Assembly (NCBI GenBank): GCA_017941085.1
Contig: JAGAXF010000016.1
Span: 1-53,081 of the forward strand
Origin: Bacillota bacterium
GTDB taxonomy: Bacteria > Bacillota > Clostridia > Peptostreptococcales > Anaerovoracaceae
DNA: 53,081 nucleotides
Direction: 5' to 3'
Part shown: piece by piece, positions 41,013-50,138 of the stretch
Position numbering within the stretch: the stretch's first letter is position 1
Layout: each line of letters begins with the position of its first letter
Made by a program: the position numbers and the translations under genes
Notes under the pieces: model-generated
What the model was told of the DNA's origin: nothing
What the model saw: the letters and a program-made list of their open reading frames with translations, nothing else
Database searches by the model: none

Positions 41013-43529
41013 CTAAATGAATAGATTTACATCTGATTCTTCGGCGTCTCCTAAGTATGTACCCACTCCGCCGATTTCCACGCCGTCTATTAACTCCTCT
41101 GGATGAATCCCCATGACGTCCATACTCATAGAGCAAGCGATTATCTTCACTCCGTTTTCCATGGCCTTCTTCATCATAGTTTCCAGAGAGTCAACATTCT
41201 TATCCTTCATAATGGACTTCATCATGGCAGTTCCCATTCCCGCCATATTCATTTTGGAAAGCTTCAGTTTACCGGTTCCTCTAGGAAGCATGACTCCAAA
41301 CATTTTTTCCATAAAGGACTTCCTAATGCTTACCTTTTGATCCCTTCTCAAAGCCGTCAGCCCCCAGAAGGTGAAAAACATGGTAACAGGCCTACCCATG
41401 GCCAAAGCGCCATTTGCAATTACGAAACTGGCAAGGACCTTGTCCATATCACCATCAAAGACAATTATTGTTTTTCCTTTTGGTCCTTGAGGAAGATTTA
41501 GAGCAGGTTCCCTGAGAGTTCCTTGAGAATCGGCGATCTGTCCGGTTCCTTTCATTATAACAGCAACGAACTCTCCATTCCTAGCCTCATTTGAAATAAG
41601 GGTATTGTCTGTTCTCTTGCACCAGGAAACTATGTCCTTGGCAAATCCCGGGTCAGAAGCTGTAACCTCCACCATATCTCCTTGGTTCATGTCCTTCATG
41701 GACTTAAAAACTTCCATGATGGGGCCCGGGCACTGAAGACCGCTGCAGTTCAATCTTATTCTTGTGATTCCTTGGACTAAGGCGGACTCGCCGCCTCCCG
41801 ATCCGCTGCCGCTTGCCCCGTTAGTGCTGCCACCTCCTGGCTCTCTGCCAGGGCTAGATGCCTCCGGGTGATTAGCTTCGTAGAACCTTGCGCCTCCGGG
41901 ATATACTTTTACATTTTCAAACCCATGCTGCTTTAGAATTCTTGCACCGTTATATGCCCTAACGCCGATAGCGCACATAATATTATATTTTTTCTTCGGG
42001 TCAAGTTCCCCGATTCTGTCCCTCAAAGTCTCCAGAGGAATATTGATTGCCTCCGGAACCTCGTATGCCATCACTTCTTCTTCATCTCTTACATCCACAA
42101 TAATAGTTTCCGGGTCCCTATCCAGTTCGTCCCAGTCTGCAATCTCAACCAAACCCGTCATAATGTTTTCCGCAACAAATCCTGCCATGTTCACCGGGTC
42201 CTTTGCCGAAGAATAGGGAGGAGCGTAGGCAAGTTCCAATTCCTTAAGGTCATGGACAGAAGCCCCCAACCTTATGGCTGTCCCCAAAGTATCTATTCTC
42301 TTATCTACTCCATCCCAGCCCACAATCTGAGCTCCGAAAATCTTAGTACCATCAGGACTAAAGAGAACTTTCATCGTTAGGGGAAGAGCCCCGGGATAGT
42401 ATCCCGCATGAGAATTCTGAGTAATGATTAGACTTTTATAATCCTTTTCTTTTTCCAGGCCACGTCTCTTCAGTGTTTTTTCGTTGGCTCCTGTGGAAGC
42501 TGCAGTAAGGTCAAATACCTTTGCCACGGAGGAGCCTTGTGTTCCCTTGTATACACTGTCTCTTCCCGCCAGATTGTCTGCGGCGATTCTTCCCTGTTTG
42601 TTGGCCGGACCTGCAAGAGGAATCATGGTTCTATCTTTGAAGATAAAGTCCTCGACCTCCACGGCATCTCCCACTGCATATATGGCAGGGTCCTCTGTCC
42701 GCATGTGGTCATCCACCAGGATTCCGCCTCTTTCATTTAGACTGAGGCCGGCATCCTTTGCAATCTGGCTGTTAGGCCTAACTCCTATGGATAGAATAAC
42801 CAGGTCCGCCGTAACCTTATCTCCGCTTTTTAGATTGACCGTAACTTCCCTTCCATTGTCATCAAATGAATCAACGCCGTCATTTAAGAGAAGTTCAACA
42901 CCGTTATCTCTGATGTTCTCGTGAAGCAAATTGGCCATTTCCATGTCTAGAGGTGCCATCACCTGATCCAGAGCTTCGATTATGGAGACTTTTAGTCCTG
43001 CGTGATGGAGATTCTCGGCCATCTCCAGGCCGATGAATCCGCCGCCGATTACCGCAGCGCTCTTTGCTCCCTCCGAAAGAACCATCCTTCTCAGTTCGTC
43101 TGTATCCGGGACCGTCCAAAGTGTGCGAATCCTAGGAGACTCAATCCCCGGAATGGGAGGTCTCAAGGGTGAAGATCCGGTGGCTATAACCAGATCATCA
43201 TAGGACTCCTGGTACTCCGTGCCATCATTTAGGTTTTTGACTTTGATGGTCTTGGTAGCTCTGTCGATGGAGAGCACTTCGTTTTTCACTCTTACGTCAA
43301 TCTTAAAACGACCGTCCATCAGTTCTGGAGTCATAAGAAGAAGAGCATCTCTGTTTTGAATCACATCACCCACGTGATAAGGAAGACCGCAGTTGGCATA
43401 AGAAATATAGTCTCCCCGTTCCATGATTATTATTTCTCTTTCCCCATCCAGTCTCCTTAGCCTAGCAGCACAGCTGGCACCGCCTGCAACTCCGCCTATG
43501 ATTACAGTTTTTCTTTTTTCCTTTCCCAT
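41013..43529 (-). CDS. CoA-disulfide reductase-like flavoprotein with rhodanese, TusA and DsrE domains
   Basis: 838 residues in four parts. Residues 1-~450: FAD/NAD(P)H disulfide reductase with IIGGVAGGASCAARLRR and the single redox Cys47 in YANCGLPYH. About 460-555: rhodanese, with catalytic Cys in YNIMCAIGVR. About 555-582: a Gly/Ser-rich linker. About 583-655: TusA/SirA, with CPGP (LQCPGPIMEV). About 670-838: DsrE/DsrF-like, ending in a Cys-containing strand IIACSMSMD. The set suggests shuttling of sulfane sulfur (persulfide) between domains. Similar fusions occur in anaerobes exposed to sulfur stress. Confidence 0.92.
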   Translation of the reverse strand: MGKEKRKTVIIGGVAGGASCAARLRRLDGEREIIIMERGDYISYANCGLPYHVGDVIQNRDALLLMTPELMDGRFKIDVRVKNEVLSIDRATKTIKVKNLNDGTEYQESYDDLVIATGSSPLRPPIPGIESPRIRTLWTVPDTDELRRMVLSEGAKSAAVIGGGFIGLEMAENLHHAGLKVSIIEALDQVMAPLDMEMANLLHENIRDNGVELLLNDGVDSFDDNGREVTVNLKSGDKVTADLVILSIGVRPNSQIAKDAGLSLNERGGILVDDHMRTEDPAIYAVGDAVEVEDFIFKDRTMIPLAGPANKQGRIAADNLAGRDSVYKGTQGSSVAKVFDLTAASTGANEKTLKRRGLEKEKDYKSLIITQNSHAGYYPGALPLTMKVLFSPDGTKIFGAQIVGWDGVDKRIDTLGTAIRLGASVHDLKELELAYAPPYSSAKDPVNMAGFVAENIMTGLVEIADWDELDRDPETIIVDVRDEEEVMAYEVPEAINIPLETLRDRIGELDPKKKYNIMCAIGVRAYNGARILKQHGFENVKVYPGGARFYEANHPEASSPGREPGGGSTNGASGSGSGGGESALVQGITRIRLNCSGLQCPGPIMEVFKSMKDMNQGDMVEVTASDPGFAKDIVSWCKRTDNTLISNEARNGEFVAVIMKGTGQIADSQGTLREPALNLPQGPKGKTIIVFDGDMDKVLASFVIANGALAMGRPVTMFFTFWGLTALRRDQKVSIRKSFMEKMFGVMLPRGTGKLKLSKMNMAGMGTAMMKSIMKDKNVDSLETMMKKAMENGVKIIACSMSMDVMGIHPEELIDGVEIGGVGTYLGDAEESDVNLFI

Positions 43530-43621
43530 GATGGCACCTCATTTCTTTATTTTTTTAAACTTATCCGGGCACACTTTGATTTATGAGAATGCTATTATAA
43601 TGAAAGAAAAAAGACCGTGAC

Positions 43622-45190
43622 TTAATCACATAAAAAAGGCTGGTCAACCTGTCTCAATCCTCCCTCTTCCAATTTGTACACTTTATTAGCAACCTCGTCT
43701 ATATATTTTCTGTCATGCGAGACGCTTATTATGGCTCCACCAAATTCCGCCAACATCTTTCTTATCACCGGACCCGACAGAGGCGAGAAGTTTCTTGTAG
43801 GTTCATCGAGAATCAAAACATCCGCTCCGGAAAGAGTTAGCGATAGGAGTATCAGTTTACCCTTCTGACCGCCGGAGAGTTCTTTGATTTTTCTCTTCAT
43901 ATCATCAGGAGTAAACCTGAGAGATGCCAACCTGTTATTTATGAGGACTCGCTCTTCCTTGCTTCCATCGCGCTCCAGAAATTCAAGAGGTGTTTTTTCA
44001 AGGTCCAACAGCTCTTCGTAATTCTGTGGCATATACGTGTAGCTGATACCCTTCCGGCAGGAAATCTCCTTTTTTATCTCCTTAAGTAGCGTTGTCTTCC
44101 CTGCACCGTTTCTCCCGGTTATGCAAATCTTGTCTCTTCCATATACCTGAAGATCGATTCCCTTAGCCAGCACCCTTCCGCAGTCTGCATCGGCTGCACT
44201 TGGCTTAAGCAGCAAAGGGAGCTTCAGATTAATAACCTCCTTCCCCGAATGAATGTCGGGGACATAATCAAAGGCCAGATTGATTTCTCTCTCATACTGA
44301 GGTTCTTCCGTCATCGCCTGCCGCTGCTTTTCCAGCCTCTTCCCCTGGGCCTTTACCGAATGCATCTTTTTCTTGAGAAGACGCCCGGTGGAGGGATCTC
44401 CCCTGGATATCACATTTTGTTCGTGCTCTACTCTTTGATAAATCTTGCGCCATTTCTCCTCCGCAATCCTTTGATGCCGGCGCTCCATTTTCGCCTGGGA
44501 TTCCTGCAGCTCAAACCCGTGCAACCTCTTCTCCACATATTCCCTATAGCGCATATTGGCTACTGTGTGCCTTGGCAGGGTCTTGTGACTAAGCTGCTCT
44601 ATGTGAATCACCCGATTGGCTGTCCTCTCAATCAAAGTCTCATCATGGGAAACAAAGAGGACTCCCTCCTTGCTCTTTACGATATACTCTTCCAGCCACT
44701 CCAATGTTTCTATGTCAATGTCGTTGGAGGGTTCATCCAAGAGCAAAACCGTGGGCCTAGCTGAAAGTATTCTTGCAAACTGCACCTTTATCTTTTCCCC
44801 GCCAGATAGCGTCTTCATCTTCCGATTCTCAAACAGAAAATCCAAGGGCAGTCCCAGTGTTTTCGTAAGGGCGCTTAATTCCCCGGGATTCATTTCCTGA
44901 AAGCCCGGTTCTCTGCACATAAATTCATATACCGTTTCTTCAAGCTCTTCCTGCGGCAGTTCCTGGGGGAGATATCCAATTTTATCTCCCTGGATTATTC
45001 TATCTCCCAGAGCCTCTGCGTAATCCTCTATCAGCCTCGGATCGTAAATCCATTTAAGAATTGTCGACTTTCCTTCACCCTCTTCACCGATAATAACGAT
45101 TTTATCTCCGGGATTAACCGCAAAAGAGAGGTTATCTATCAAAACTCTATAGTCCCTGTGATGCGTAAGCTTTAGATTCCTTATCTGCAT
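43622..45190 (-). CDS. ABC-F ribosome-protection-type ATPase
   Basis: About 522 residues from the ATG at 45190 (MQIRNLKLTH). Two ABC modules without membrane helices: Walker A GEEGEGKST and GRNGAGKTT; signatures TLSGGEKIK and ELSGGQKGK; Walker B VLLLDEPSNDID and VLILDEPTRNFS. A long charged interdomain linker (about 185-325) is typical of antibiotic-resistance ABC-F proteins that dislodge drugs from the ribosomal exit site. In the second Walker B the usual TNHLD reads TRNFS. A leader RNA with a tiny ORF and terminator precedes it, supporting an inducible resistance role. Confidence 0.88.
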   Translation of the reverse strand: MQIRNLKLTHHRDYRVLIDNLSFAVNPGDKIVIIGEEGEGKSTILKWIYDPRLIEDYAEALGDRIIQGDKIGYLPQELPQEELEETVYEFMCREPGFQEMNPGELSALTKTLGLPLDFLFENRKMKTLSGGEKIKVQFARILSARPTVLLLDEPSNDIDIETLEWLEEYIVKSKEGVLFVSHDETLIERTANRVIHIEQLSHKTLPRHTVANMRYREYVEKRLHGFELQESQAKMERRHQRIAEEKWRKIYQRVEHEQNVISRGDPSTGRLLKKKMHSVKAQGKRLEKQRQAMTEEPQYEREINLAFDYVPDIHSGKEVINLKLPLLLKPSAADADCGRVLAKGIDLQVYGRDKICITGRNGAGKTTLLKEIKKEISCRKGISYTYMPQNYEELLDLEKTPLEFLERDGSKEERVLINNRLASLRFTPDDMKRKIKELSGGQKGKLILLSLTLSGADVLILDEPTRNFSPLSGPVIRKMLAEFGGAIISVSHDRKYIDEVANKVYKLEEGGLRQVDQPFLCD

Positions 45191-45220
45191 AATCAAATCA
45201 CCATCCTTTTGGCGCTGCAC

Positions 45221-45253
45221 AAATCAAAAGCCGCTCCCTTTCCGAAGCGGCCT
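45221..45253 (-). terminator. Attenuator terminator before the ABC-F gene
   Basis: GGCCGCT and AGCGGC pair on the minus strand and are followed by TTTTGATTT, 31 nt before the start codon. A terminator inside the leader of a gene is the mark of attenuation. Confidence 0.8.
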
Positions 45254-45417
45254 ATGCGTTCCAATCCCTTTGGTCCTTAGATTTGCAATTATGCAAATCG
45301 GTAATAACCTCCGCAGCAAACAATAATTGCTTGAAATAAAAACGGAGGCGGGGTCTGCACAGGTAATCGGAAACACGAAAAGATAAGCTTTTGATTATAG
45401 CTATAACGAGTTTCCTT

Positions 45418-45432
45418 TTACCTGATTCTCAC
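45418..45432 (-). CDS. Four-codon leader peptide MRIR before the ABC-F gene
   Basis: GTG-AGA-ATC-AGG-TAA lies on the minus strand with AGGAGG 9 nt upstream of the GTG, ~40 nt into the predicted transcript. The peptide Met-Arg-Ile-Arg contains the Arg-x-Arg (+x+) pattern at which macrolide- or ketolide-bound ribosomes are known to stall, as in ErmDL-type leaders. Stalling here could remodel the RNA and relieve the terminator at 45221-45253. The short ORF is real in the sequence; its role is inference. Confidence 0.55.
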   Translation of the reverse strand: MRIR

Positions 45433-45458
45433 TCCTCTTTACCTCCTGCAAATTTGTA

Positions 45459-45656
45459 TCAATTGTTAACTAAGGTCATCATACCATAGCTTTTGGTTTC
45501 TTTCAATCTCTCTGGCCCGCCTCTATTGACAATGTTGGAAAAAGAGTACAAATTTTCCATTTCCCACGGCGCATCCCAAAGTGCCCATTCAGTTTCTACA
45601 GTATTCCAGTGTATATCATCTTCAATATCAGACTTCTCATAATTTTTAACAGTTAT
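45459..45656 (-). pseudogene. Probable N-terminal fragment of a GNAT acetyltransferase-like gene
   Basis: A frame open for 65 codons after the YwaF-like gene reads KNYEKSDIEDDIHW, then TVETEWALWDAPWE, a pattern I associate with the N-terminus of some GNAT N-acetyltransferases. No normal start codon is present (first codon ATA, overlapping the YwaF stop), and it ends after a short unrelated tail, far short of a ~180-residue enzyme. The ABC-F promoter lies inside its last codons. The identification is tentative. Confidence 0.4.
45478..45506 (-). promoter_or_regulatory. Promoter of the ABC-F leader transcript
   Basis: TTGAAA (45501-45506) and TATGAT (45478-45483) are exactly 17 nt apart on the minus strand. 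The leader RNA would be ~280 nt long and contains the MRIR ORF, two further hairpins and the attenuator. Confidence 0.75.
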
Positions 45657-46435
45657 TCTTCCCTAGTGTCATCAACGCTTTTTCTTCTGATAAGCAGCAG
45701 ATAGAAGATGTAAAGTAATAGCGTCGCAAGCAGTGCTATAATCACCAGGTACAGATACCACTGCCATAGTTCAGTTATCTTAATCCCCAGAGGGTTCTGA
45801 TACGTAAAAAAGAAATTCGTCCAAAAATCTACACTGACCAGTTTCCCATCTACATATGTAGGACTTGCAAACATGGAATTCAAATATATGGATGCGAAGG
45901 CGAGCAGAAATACGACCAATGTGGTATTTCTAAAATGCTTCATGCTCCAGTCTATTTCACCCGAAAGAGTTATAATCAGTCCCAGCGCGATTATCATGGA
46001 ATGATAGATAAAGAACTGGTATGACATGGGGCTTGTAAATGCCTGCTCTACGGATATGGTAGTTGTGAATATAGAGGGCATGAGGAGCGCAAAGGATCCA
46101 CCTAATACGCAGGTCGGTGCCATAAAGGCCAACAAAGTCTCTCGTCTCTTCGCATTCCCGGTTAACTTTGCCACAGCGATAAGCACAACCTGTATCGAGC
46201 AGAAATGCAGAGGCAAATGATTTAGCGGAAGATAAGGCCGCAAAAGCTCTCCACTGCTCGAGGGAACAAGCTCTATGACTCCCATAACCTTTGTTATCTC
46301 AGATGCTACTGCAACAACCAGCGCAGAGGTCAACACTTTGCTGAGGCCGGGACCCTTCTTATTGTAATATCTCACAATCATAAAAACCATGCCTGCGCAT
46401 ATCACAAGCCACAGCAAATGTCTCCAAGTAAACAT
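45653..46435 (-). CDS. YwaF-family integral membrane protein
   Basis: 260 residues with seven hydrophobic helices and the family motif LPLHFCSIQV near residues 74-83. It resembles the TIGR02206/YwaF family (related to TMEM164-type proteins), whose function is unknown. It follows in frame 3 nt after the TAG of a truncated upstream reading frame, and its ribosome site AAAAGGGGG lies in that frame, so it was once the second gene of an operon. Confidence 0.8.
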   Translation of the reverse strand: MFTWRHLLWLVICAGMVFMIVRYYNKKGPGLSKVLTSALVVAVASEITKVMGVIELVPSSSGELLRPYLPLNHLPLHFCSIQVVLIAVAKLTGNAKRRETLLAFMAPTCVLGGSFALLMPSIFTTTISVEQAFTSPMSYQFFIYHSMIIALGLIITLSGEIDWSMKHFRNTTLVVFLLAFASIYLNSMFASPTYVDGKLVSVDFWTNFFFTYQNPLGIKITELWQWYLYLVIIALLATLLLYIFYLLLIRRKSVDDTREE

Positions 46436-46438
46436 AAC

Positions 46439-46678
46439 CTACCCCCTTTTCTTAGCCCTTTTTATATCGTGAAACCAGATCCAAGATAGCTTCATGTTTA
46501 GGCGAATCAGTATCCAAGATAAGATATATCCTATTACAAAGATGCCCACAAGACTAAACAGGCGGAAGTGCAAGGATGTGTTATCAAAGTCAAAGAATGA
46601 ATATGGTGCCTTTTCGCTTTCGAGAATCCCCGTCCCAATTTGTTGATGCCATGCATTACCTCTACAACCTAGAAGTTG
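46439..46678 (-). pseudogene. C-terminal remnant of a membrane protein gene
   Basis: A frame open for 79 codons ends just before the YwaF-like start. It has protein-like content (HQQIGTGILESEKAPYSFF, then RLFSLVGIFVIGYILSWILI as one membrane helix, and a basic tail WIWFHDIKRAKKRG) but no start codon near its 5' end, where it meets the 3' end of the lipoprotein gene within 25 nt. This looks like the tail of a gene whose front was deleted. Confidence 0.5.
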
Positions 46679-46700
46679 TTAATCTAGCAGTACATATTAA

Positions 46701-47615
46701 TCAATCCAGCGGAACGAACAACTCCAGATCTTCGCCTGCATCACCTGACACATCAAATAATTCAGTACAATCTTTATCTAAATATATTTCAGAAACATAG
46801 TTGTCTGTAAATATGTAAAATGGGTATTCCTTCGGAATGGTATATTCCATAGTTTGTTCATCATCAGTACCAGGACCATATGTGACTTTGATTGTTCTAC
46901 TCAGAGTCTGGTCTTTAGCAGCAGCTACGTACTCCTTATTCTCTTCCCTTTCAAAGGGATCCTGGAACTCCACATTATAAGAATACTTTATAGCGCCAAG
47001 GTCCCGGGTAGAATCATCAGGAAGAAGCAAGGTGGAATCTATTTGCAGTAATTCCTTGGTATCCTTATCAAATATATATCTGTAGCGGATGCGCATTCCT
47101 TCTTCATATTCTATCTCATCACCGACGTATCCTTCCATCTCACTTACAACGTACTCTTTTGCAGAAATCTCCGTGACAGCGATAAACTGCTTGTTATATG
47201 TTGTCTCGATCAGTGTTTCTTCCTCCGGTATGAGGAGAGCATCGTCGACGACGAGTTTATCAATACCCTCCGAACCAAGCAGGAGCGAAGTATAGCTTGT
47301 TTCTCCATCGCTTTGAAATCTATAGAACGCGAGATTACCATCATACGAAAATGTCGTTCTCTCATCGTATTCCGCATACAGTTTGCCGGAATCCCAATAC
47401 ACCGTAAATATAAGCACCTGCTTGCCATCCTCAATAGCGTAATACTCCTTTTTATAGTTCACGCCATCTTTCTCTAATCTCTCAAGACTATTAAAGGCCA
47501 CATATTCATCAAATGCTGCTTTTCCGTTCGTATTCTCATTTTTAGAGCAACCGCCTAAGATGCATAAAGTAAGTGCTAAAAGCGTGATTAATATAACGGT
47601 AGATTTGAATTTCAT
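46701..47615 (-). CDS. Lipoprotein of unknown function
   Basis: 304 residues. A lipoprotein signal (MKFKSTVILITLLALTLC, lipobox ILGGC) places it on the outer face of the membrane. The mature part is acidic and built of beta strands, e.g. KLYAEYDERTTFSYDGNLAFYR and MRIRYRYIFDKDTKELLQ, resembling LolA-like/outer lipoprotein folds but not assigned. A GGGAGAG lies 8 nt before the ATG. There are no obvious operon partners. Confidence 0.8.
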   Translation of the reverse strand: MKFKSTVILITLLALTLCILGGCSKNENTNGKAAFDEYVAFNSLERLEKDGVNYKKEYYAIEDGKQVLIFTVYWDSGKLYAEYDERTTFSYDGNLAFYRFQSDGETSYTSLLLGSEGIDKLVVDDALLIPEEETLIETTYNKQFIAVTEISAKEYVVSEMEGYVGDEIEYEEGMRIRYRYIFDKDTKELLQIDSTLLLPDDSTRDLGAIKYSYNVEFQDPFEREENKEYVAAAKDQTLSRTIKVTYGPGTDDEQTMEYTIPKEYPFYIFTDNYVSEIYLDKDCTELFDVSGDAGEDLELFVPLD

Positions 47616-47707
47616 TTTTATTCTCTCCCTTCGAACTTCAATATTGATGATGAGAGCTGTATACTAGTAATCTCTAATATCTCTATATAGAAAACGTGAA
47701 GTATCCT

Positions 47708-48358
47708 TTACTCATCGTAGAGGGCAAGTATATTTTTCATGCTGCGGCTAATATGCTTCTCCATAGCCTTAGCAGCTTTTGCCGGATTGCCGACTTTGAT
47801 CTGTTCCAGGACTTCGATGTGTTCCTTGGTTGACTCCTCGTAATGTCTTTGTCTGGAAATAAAGTCGCCCACATGGTTCGGGCCACTCCACTGACGCATC
47901 AATATCGACTCTATTTGCGTATTGTCCGCCGCCTTCCAGATTGCGGAATGAATATCCTGATTAAGATAGAGATATTCGTTATTGTCTAAATCTTTTCCCT
48001 CTGCCAAAAGATCGCGAAAACGATACAGCCTGCTAAGCAACTCCTCCGTTTCCATTCCATTTACTGCCGCCTTTTCGGCAGCTTTTGATTCCAAAAGAAC
48101 GCGAATCTCCAGGATGTTCTGGATGAATTTCTTATCTATATTGCTGACAGTTGCGCTTTTATTCATGGCCAGGGTAACCAAGCCTTCGGATTCCAATTCC
48201 TGCAGCGCTTCCCTGACCGGTGTTCTGCTGACATTGAGGCGTTCTGCAATCTCGCTTAAATTTATTTTGTCATTGCTCTTATATTCACCCAGATAAATTG
48301 CCTTCCTTATAATTGAGGCTATTCGAATTCTGATGGGTAATATTTCTAATCTTTCCAT
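47708..48358 (-). CDS. GntR-family (FCD) regulator
   Basis: 216 residues: winged HTH (about 10-70, with LSEIAERLNVSRTPVREALQELESEGLV, the GntR signature) and an all-helical FCD ligand domain (about 75-212) with likely metal-binding Asp/His residues (HSAIWKAA). FCD regulators sense organic acids. It is divergent from the malic enzyme gene, and a 24-bp palindrome lies between them, so it probably represses malate use until malate or a related acid binds. Confidence 0.92.
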   Translation of the reverse strand: MERLEILPIRIRIASIIRKAIYLGEYKSNDKINLSEIAERLNVSRTPVREALQELESEGLVTLAMNKSATVSNIDKKFIQNILEIRVLLESKAAEKAAVNGMETEELLSRLYRFRDLLAEGKDLDNNEYLYLNQDIHSAIWKAADNTQIESILMRQWSGPNHVGDFISRQRHYEESTKEHIEVLEQIKVGNPAKAAKAMEKHISRSMKNILALYDE

Positions 48359-48474
48359 AGTATCTCCCTATGCTCTAATACACTAAATATGTATGTTTTT
48401 ATCAAAAATCGCTGTTATCCCGTATCATTTTAAAAAACACAAACCTATTTTGCAATGATTATCAAAGAGAATTG

Positions 48475-48529
48475 TTGCAATATTCTAAAAACGATGATAG
48501 CATAATTGCATATCGTATACAATATGCAA
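48475..48529 (+). promoter_or_regulatory. Malic enzyme promoter with palindromic operator
   Basis: TTGCAA (48475-48480) and TAGCAT (48498-48503) are 17 nt apart. Immediately downstream (48506-48529) is a 24-bp palindrome with outer arms TTGCATAT and ATATGCAA around a GTATAC centre, with a single mismatch. GTATAC-centred sites are typical for FCD-type GntR proteins, and the position would block transcription. Confidence 0.65.
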
Positions 48530-48697
48530 TATGCATTTTTTTTGGAGGCAGGAGGCATCAAGCCTTTGATGAGAGCAAGATTCGGAAAATAAAGTGGCTG
48601 TTCATCACTCATAATGTCCAAGGTATCAATTATTTAGTTATTAGTTGTTTGTAAATAGATATATGAGATGTATAGGAATCTATAGGAGGAACGATTT

Positions 48698-49870
48698 ATG
48701 GACTATGCAAAGGAATCCCTAAGACTTCATGGGGAGTGGAAGGGAAAAATCGAAGTAGTAGCAACTGTCCCGGTAGAGAGCAAAGAAGATCTCAGTCTTG
48801 CTTATACTCCGGGTGTTGCACAGCCATGCCTTGAGATTCAGAAGGACATTAATAAGTCCTACGATCTAACAAGGCGTCACAATCTGTGCGCCGTAATCAC
48901 AGACGGTAGTGCAGTTCTGGGTCTAGGCGATATCGGACCTGAAGCAGGTATGCCTGTTATGGAAGGAAAATGCGTCCTCTTCAAAGCCTTCGGCGATGTA
49001 GATGCTATTCCTCTCTGCGTGAAGACCAAGGATGTTGATGAATTCGTTCAGTCAGTTTACAACATTTCCGGAAGCTTCGGCGGAATCAACCTGGAAGACA
49101 TCGCTGCACCTCGTTGCTTTGAAATCGAAAGAAAACTTAAAGAAAAATGCGACATTCCAATCTTCCATGACGACCAGCACGGAACCGCTGTCATTACCCT
49201 GGCAGGTCTCATGAATGCTCTTAAGGTTGTCGGAAAGAAGAAGGAAGATGTGAAGATCGTTACATCCGGCGCAGGCGCGGCAGCAATCGCAATCGTTAAG
49301 CTTCTTTTATCCGCAGGCTTTAAGAACATCATAATGACAGACCGCACAGGCGTTATCTACGAAGGTCGCGATGGCCTCAATTGGATCAAGGAAGAGATGG
49401 CTAAGGAAACAAACCTTCAGAAAGAAACCGGAACTCTTGCAGATGCTATTAAGGGAGCTGACGTATTTATCGGAGTATCCGCTCCTGGTACTCTTACAAC
49501 CGAAATGGTTAAGACCATGGCTAAGGATGCAATCATCTTTGCCTGCGCGAACCCGACTCCGGAGATTTTTCCTGACGATGCAAAAGCCGGTGGCGCAGCA
49601 GTTATCGCAACAGGAAGAAGCGACTACCCCAATCAGATTAACAACGTACTGGCATTCCCCGGAATCTTCCGCGGAACATTCGATGTAAGAGCCTCGGATA
49701 TTAATGAGGAAATGAAGATGGCTGCCGCTAAGGCTTTAGCAGACCTAGTTTCTGAAGAAGAGCTTTCTGCAGATTATATAATCCCTGCCGCTTTTGATAA
49801 ACGCGTAGGACCTGCAGTTGCAAAGGCAGTAGCCGAAGCCGCCAAGGCATCCGGCGTCGCAAGAATCTAA
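48698..49870 (+). CDS. NAD(P)-dependent malic enzyme
   Basis: 390 residues, the short bacterial form. It oxidatively decarboxylates malate to pyruvate. Motifs: [15 protein letters not shown] with the catalytic Tyr, [32 protein letters not shown] with metal Asp residues, and the Rossmann-type [19 protein letters not shown] precedes the ATG. Downstream by 14 nt is the start of a transporter gene that breaks off after 26 codons. Confidence 0.95.
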   Translation: MDYAKESLRLHGEWKGKIEVVATVPVESKEDLSLAYTPGVAQPCLEIQKDINKSYDLTRRHNLCAVITDGSAVLGLGDIGPEAGMPVMEGKCVLFKAFGDVDAIPLCVKTKDVDEFVQSVYNISGSFGGINLEDIAAPRCFEIERKLKEKCDIPIFHDDQHGTAVITLAGLMNALKVVGKKKEDVKIVTSGAGAAAIAIVKLLLSAGFKNIIMTDRTGVIYEGRDGLNWIKEEMAKETNLQKETGTLADAIKGADVFIGVSAPGTLTTEMVKTMAKDAIIFACANPTPEIFPDDAKAGGAAVIATGRSDYPNQINNVLAFPGIFRGTFDVRASDINEEMKMAAAKALADLVSEEELSADYIIPAAFDKRVGPAVAKAVAEAAKASGVARI

Positions 49871-49884
49871 TGGAGGTAATAACC

Positions 49885-49965
49885 ATGATAGAAGAGAAAA
49901 ACACATACAAGCTGTTTAATTTACCTTGGTACTATTTCGCTATATTCGCTGTTGTTGTTCTATAG
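49885..49965 (+). pseudogene. Truncated transporter gene after malic enzyme
   Basis: A well-formed start (GGAGG 8 nt before ATG) opens a 26-codon ORF: MIEEKNTYKLFNLPWYYFAI then FAVVVL and a TAG stop. It looks like the first cytoplasmic residues and half of the first helix of a carboxylate transporter; malic enzyme genes in this group are often followed by a 2-hydroxycarboxylate transporter. The sequence after the TAG is unrelated and belongs to a remnant on the other strand. So the transporter was lost by deletion or insertion. The family assignment is inference. Confidence 0.55.
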
Positions 49966-49974
49966 ATCAAACAT

Positions 49975-50136
49975 CATTGCTTCACTCCGTAAACCGCAAT
50001 AAAGTGCCTGACGAACACCTCGATTTGCACAATGGCCTCATCCTTTTTATTGTGAGGAAGTGCTTTGTTGCCAATTCCCGTGCACGTATGTCCCGGAACT
50101 GCTCAAGCATCAGCACCTTGCGCGTCATGATAACTT
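49975..50136 (-). pseudogene. Frame-disrupted small gene
   Basis: From an ATG at 50136 the minus strand reads MTRKVLMLEQFRDIRARELA and then loses sense, while a second frame carries a coherent tail (HNKKDEAIVQIEVFVRHFI, then AVYGVKQ and a stop near 49975). One frameshift near 50060-50070 would join them into a ~50-residue protein. I do not recognise the family. A near-perfect promoter lies upstream. It may be the relic of a mobile element or regulator that displaced the transporter gene. Confidence 0.4.
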
Positions 50137-50138
50137 TT

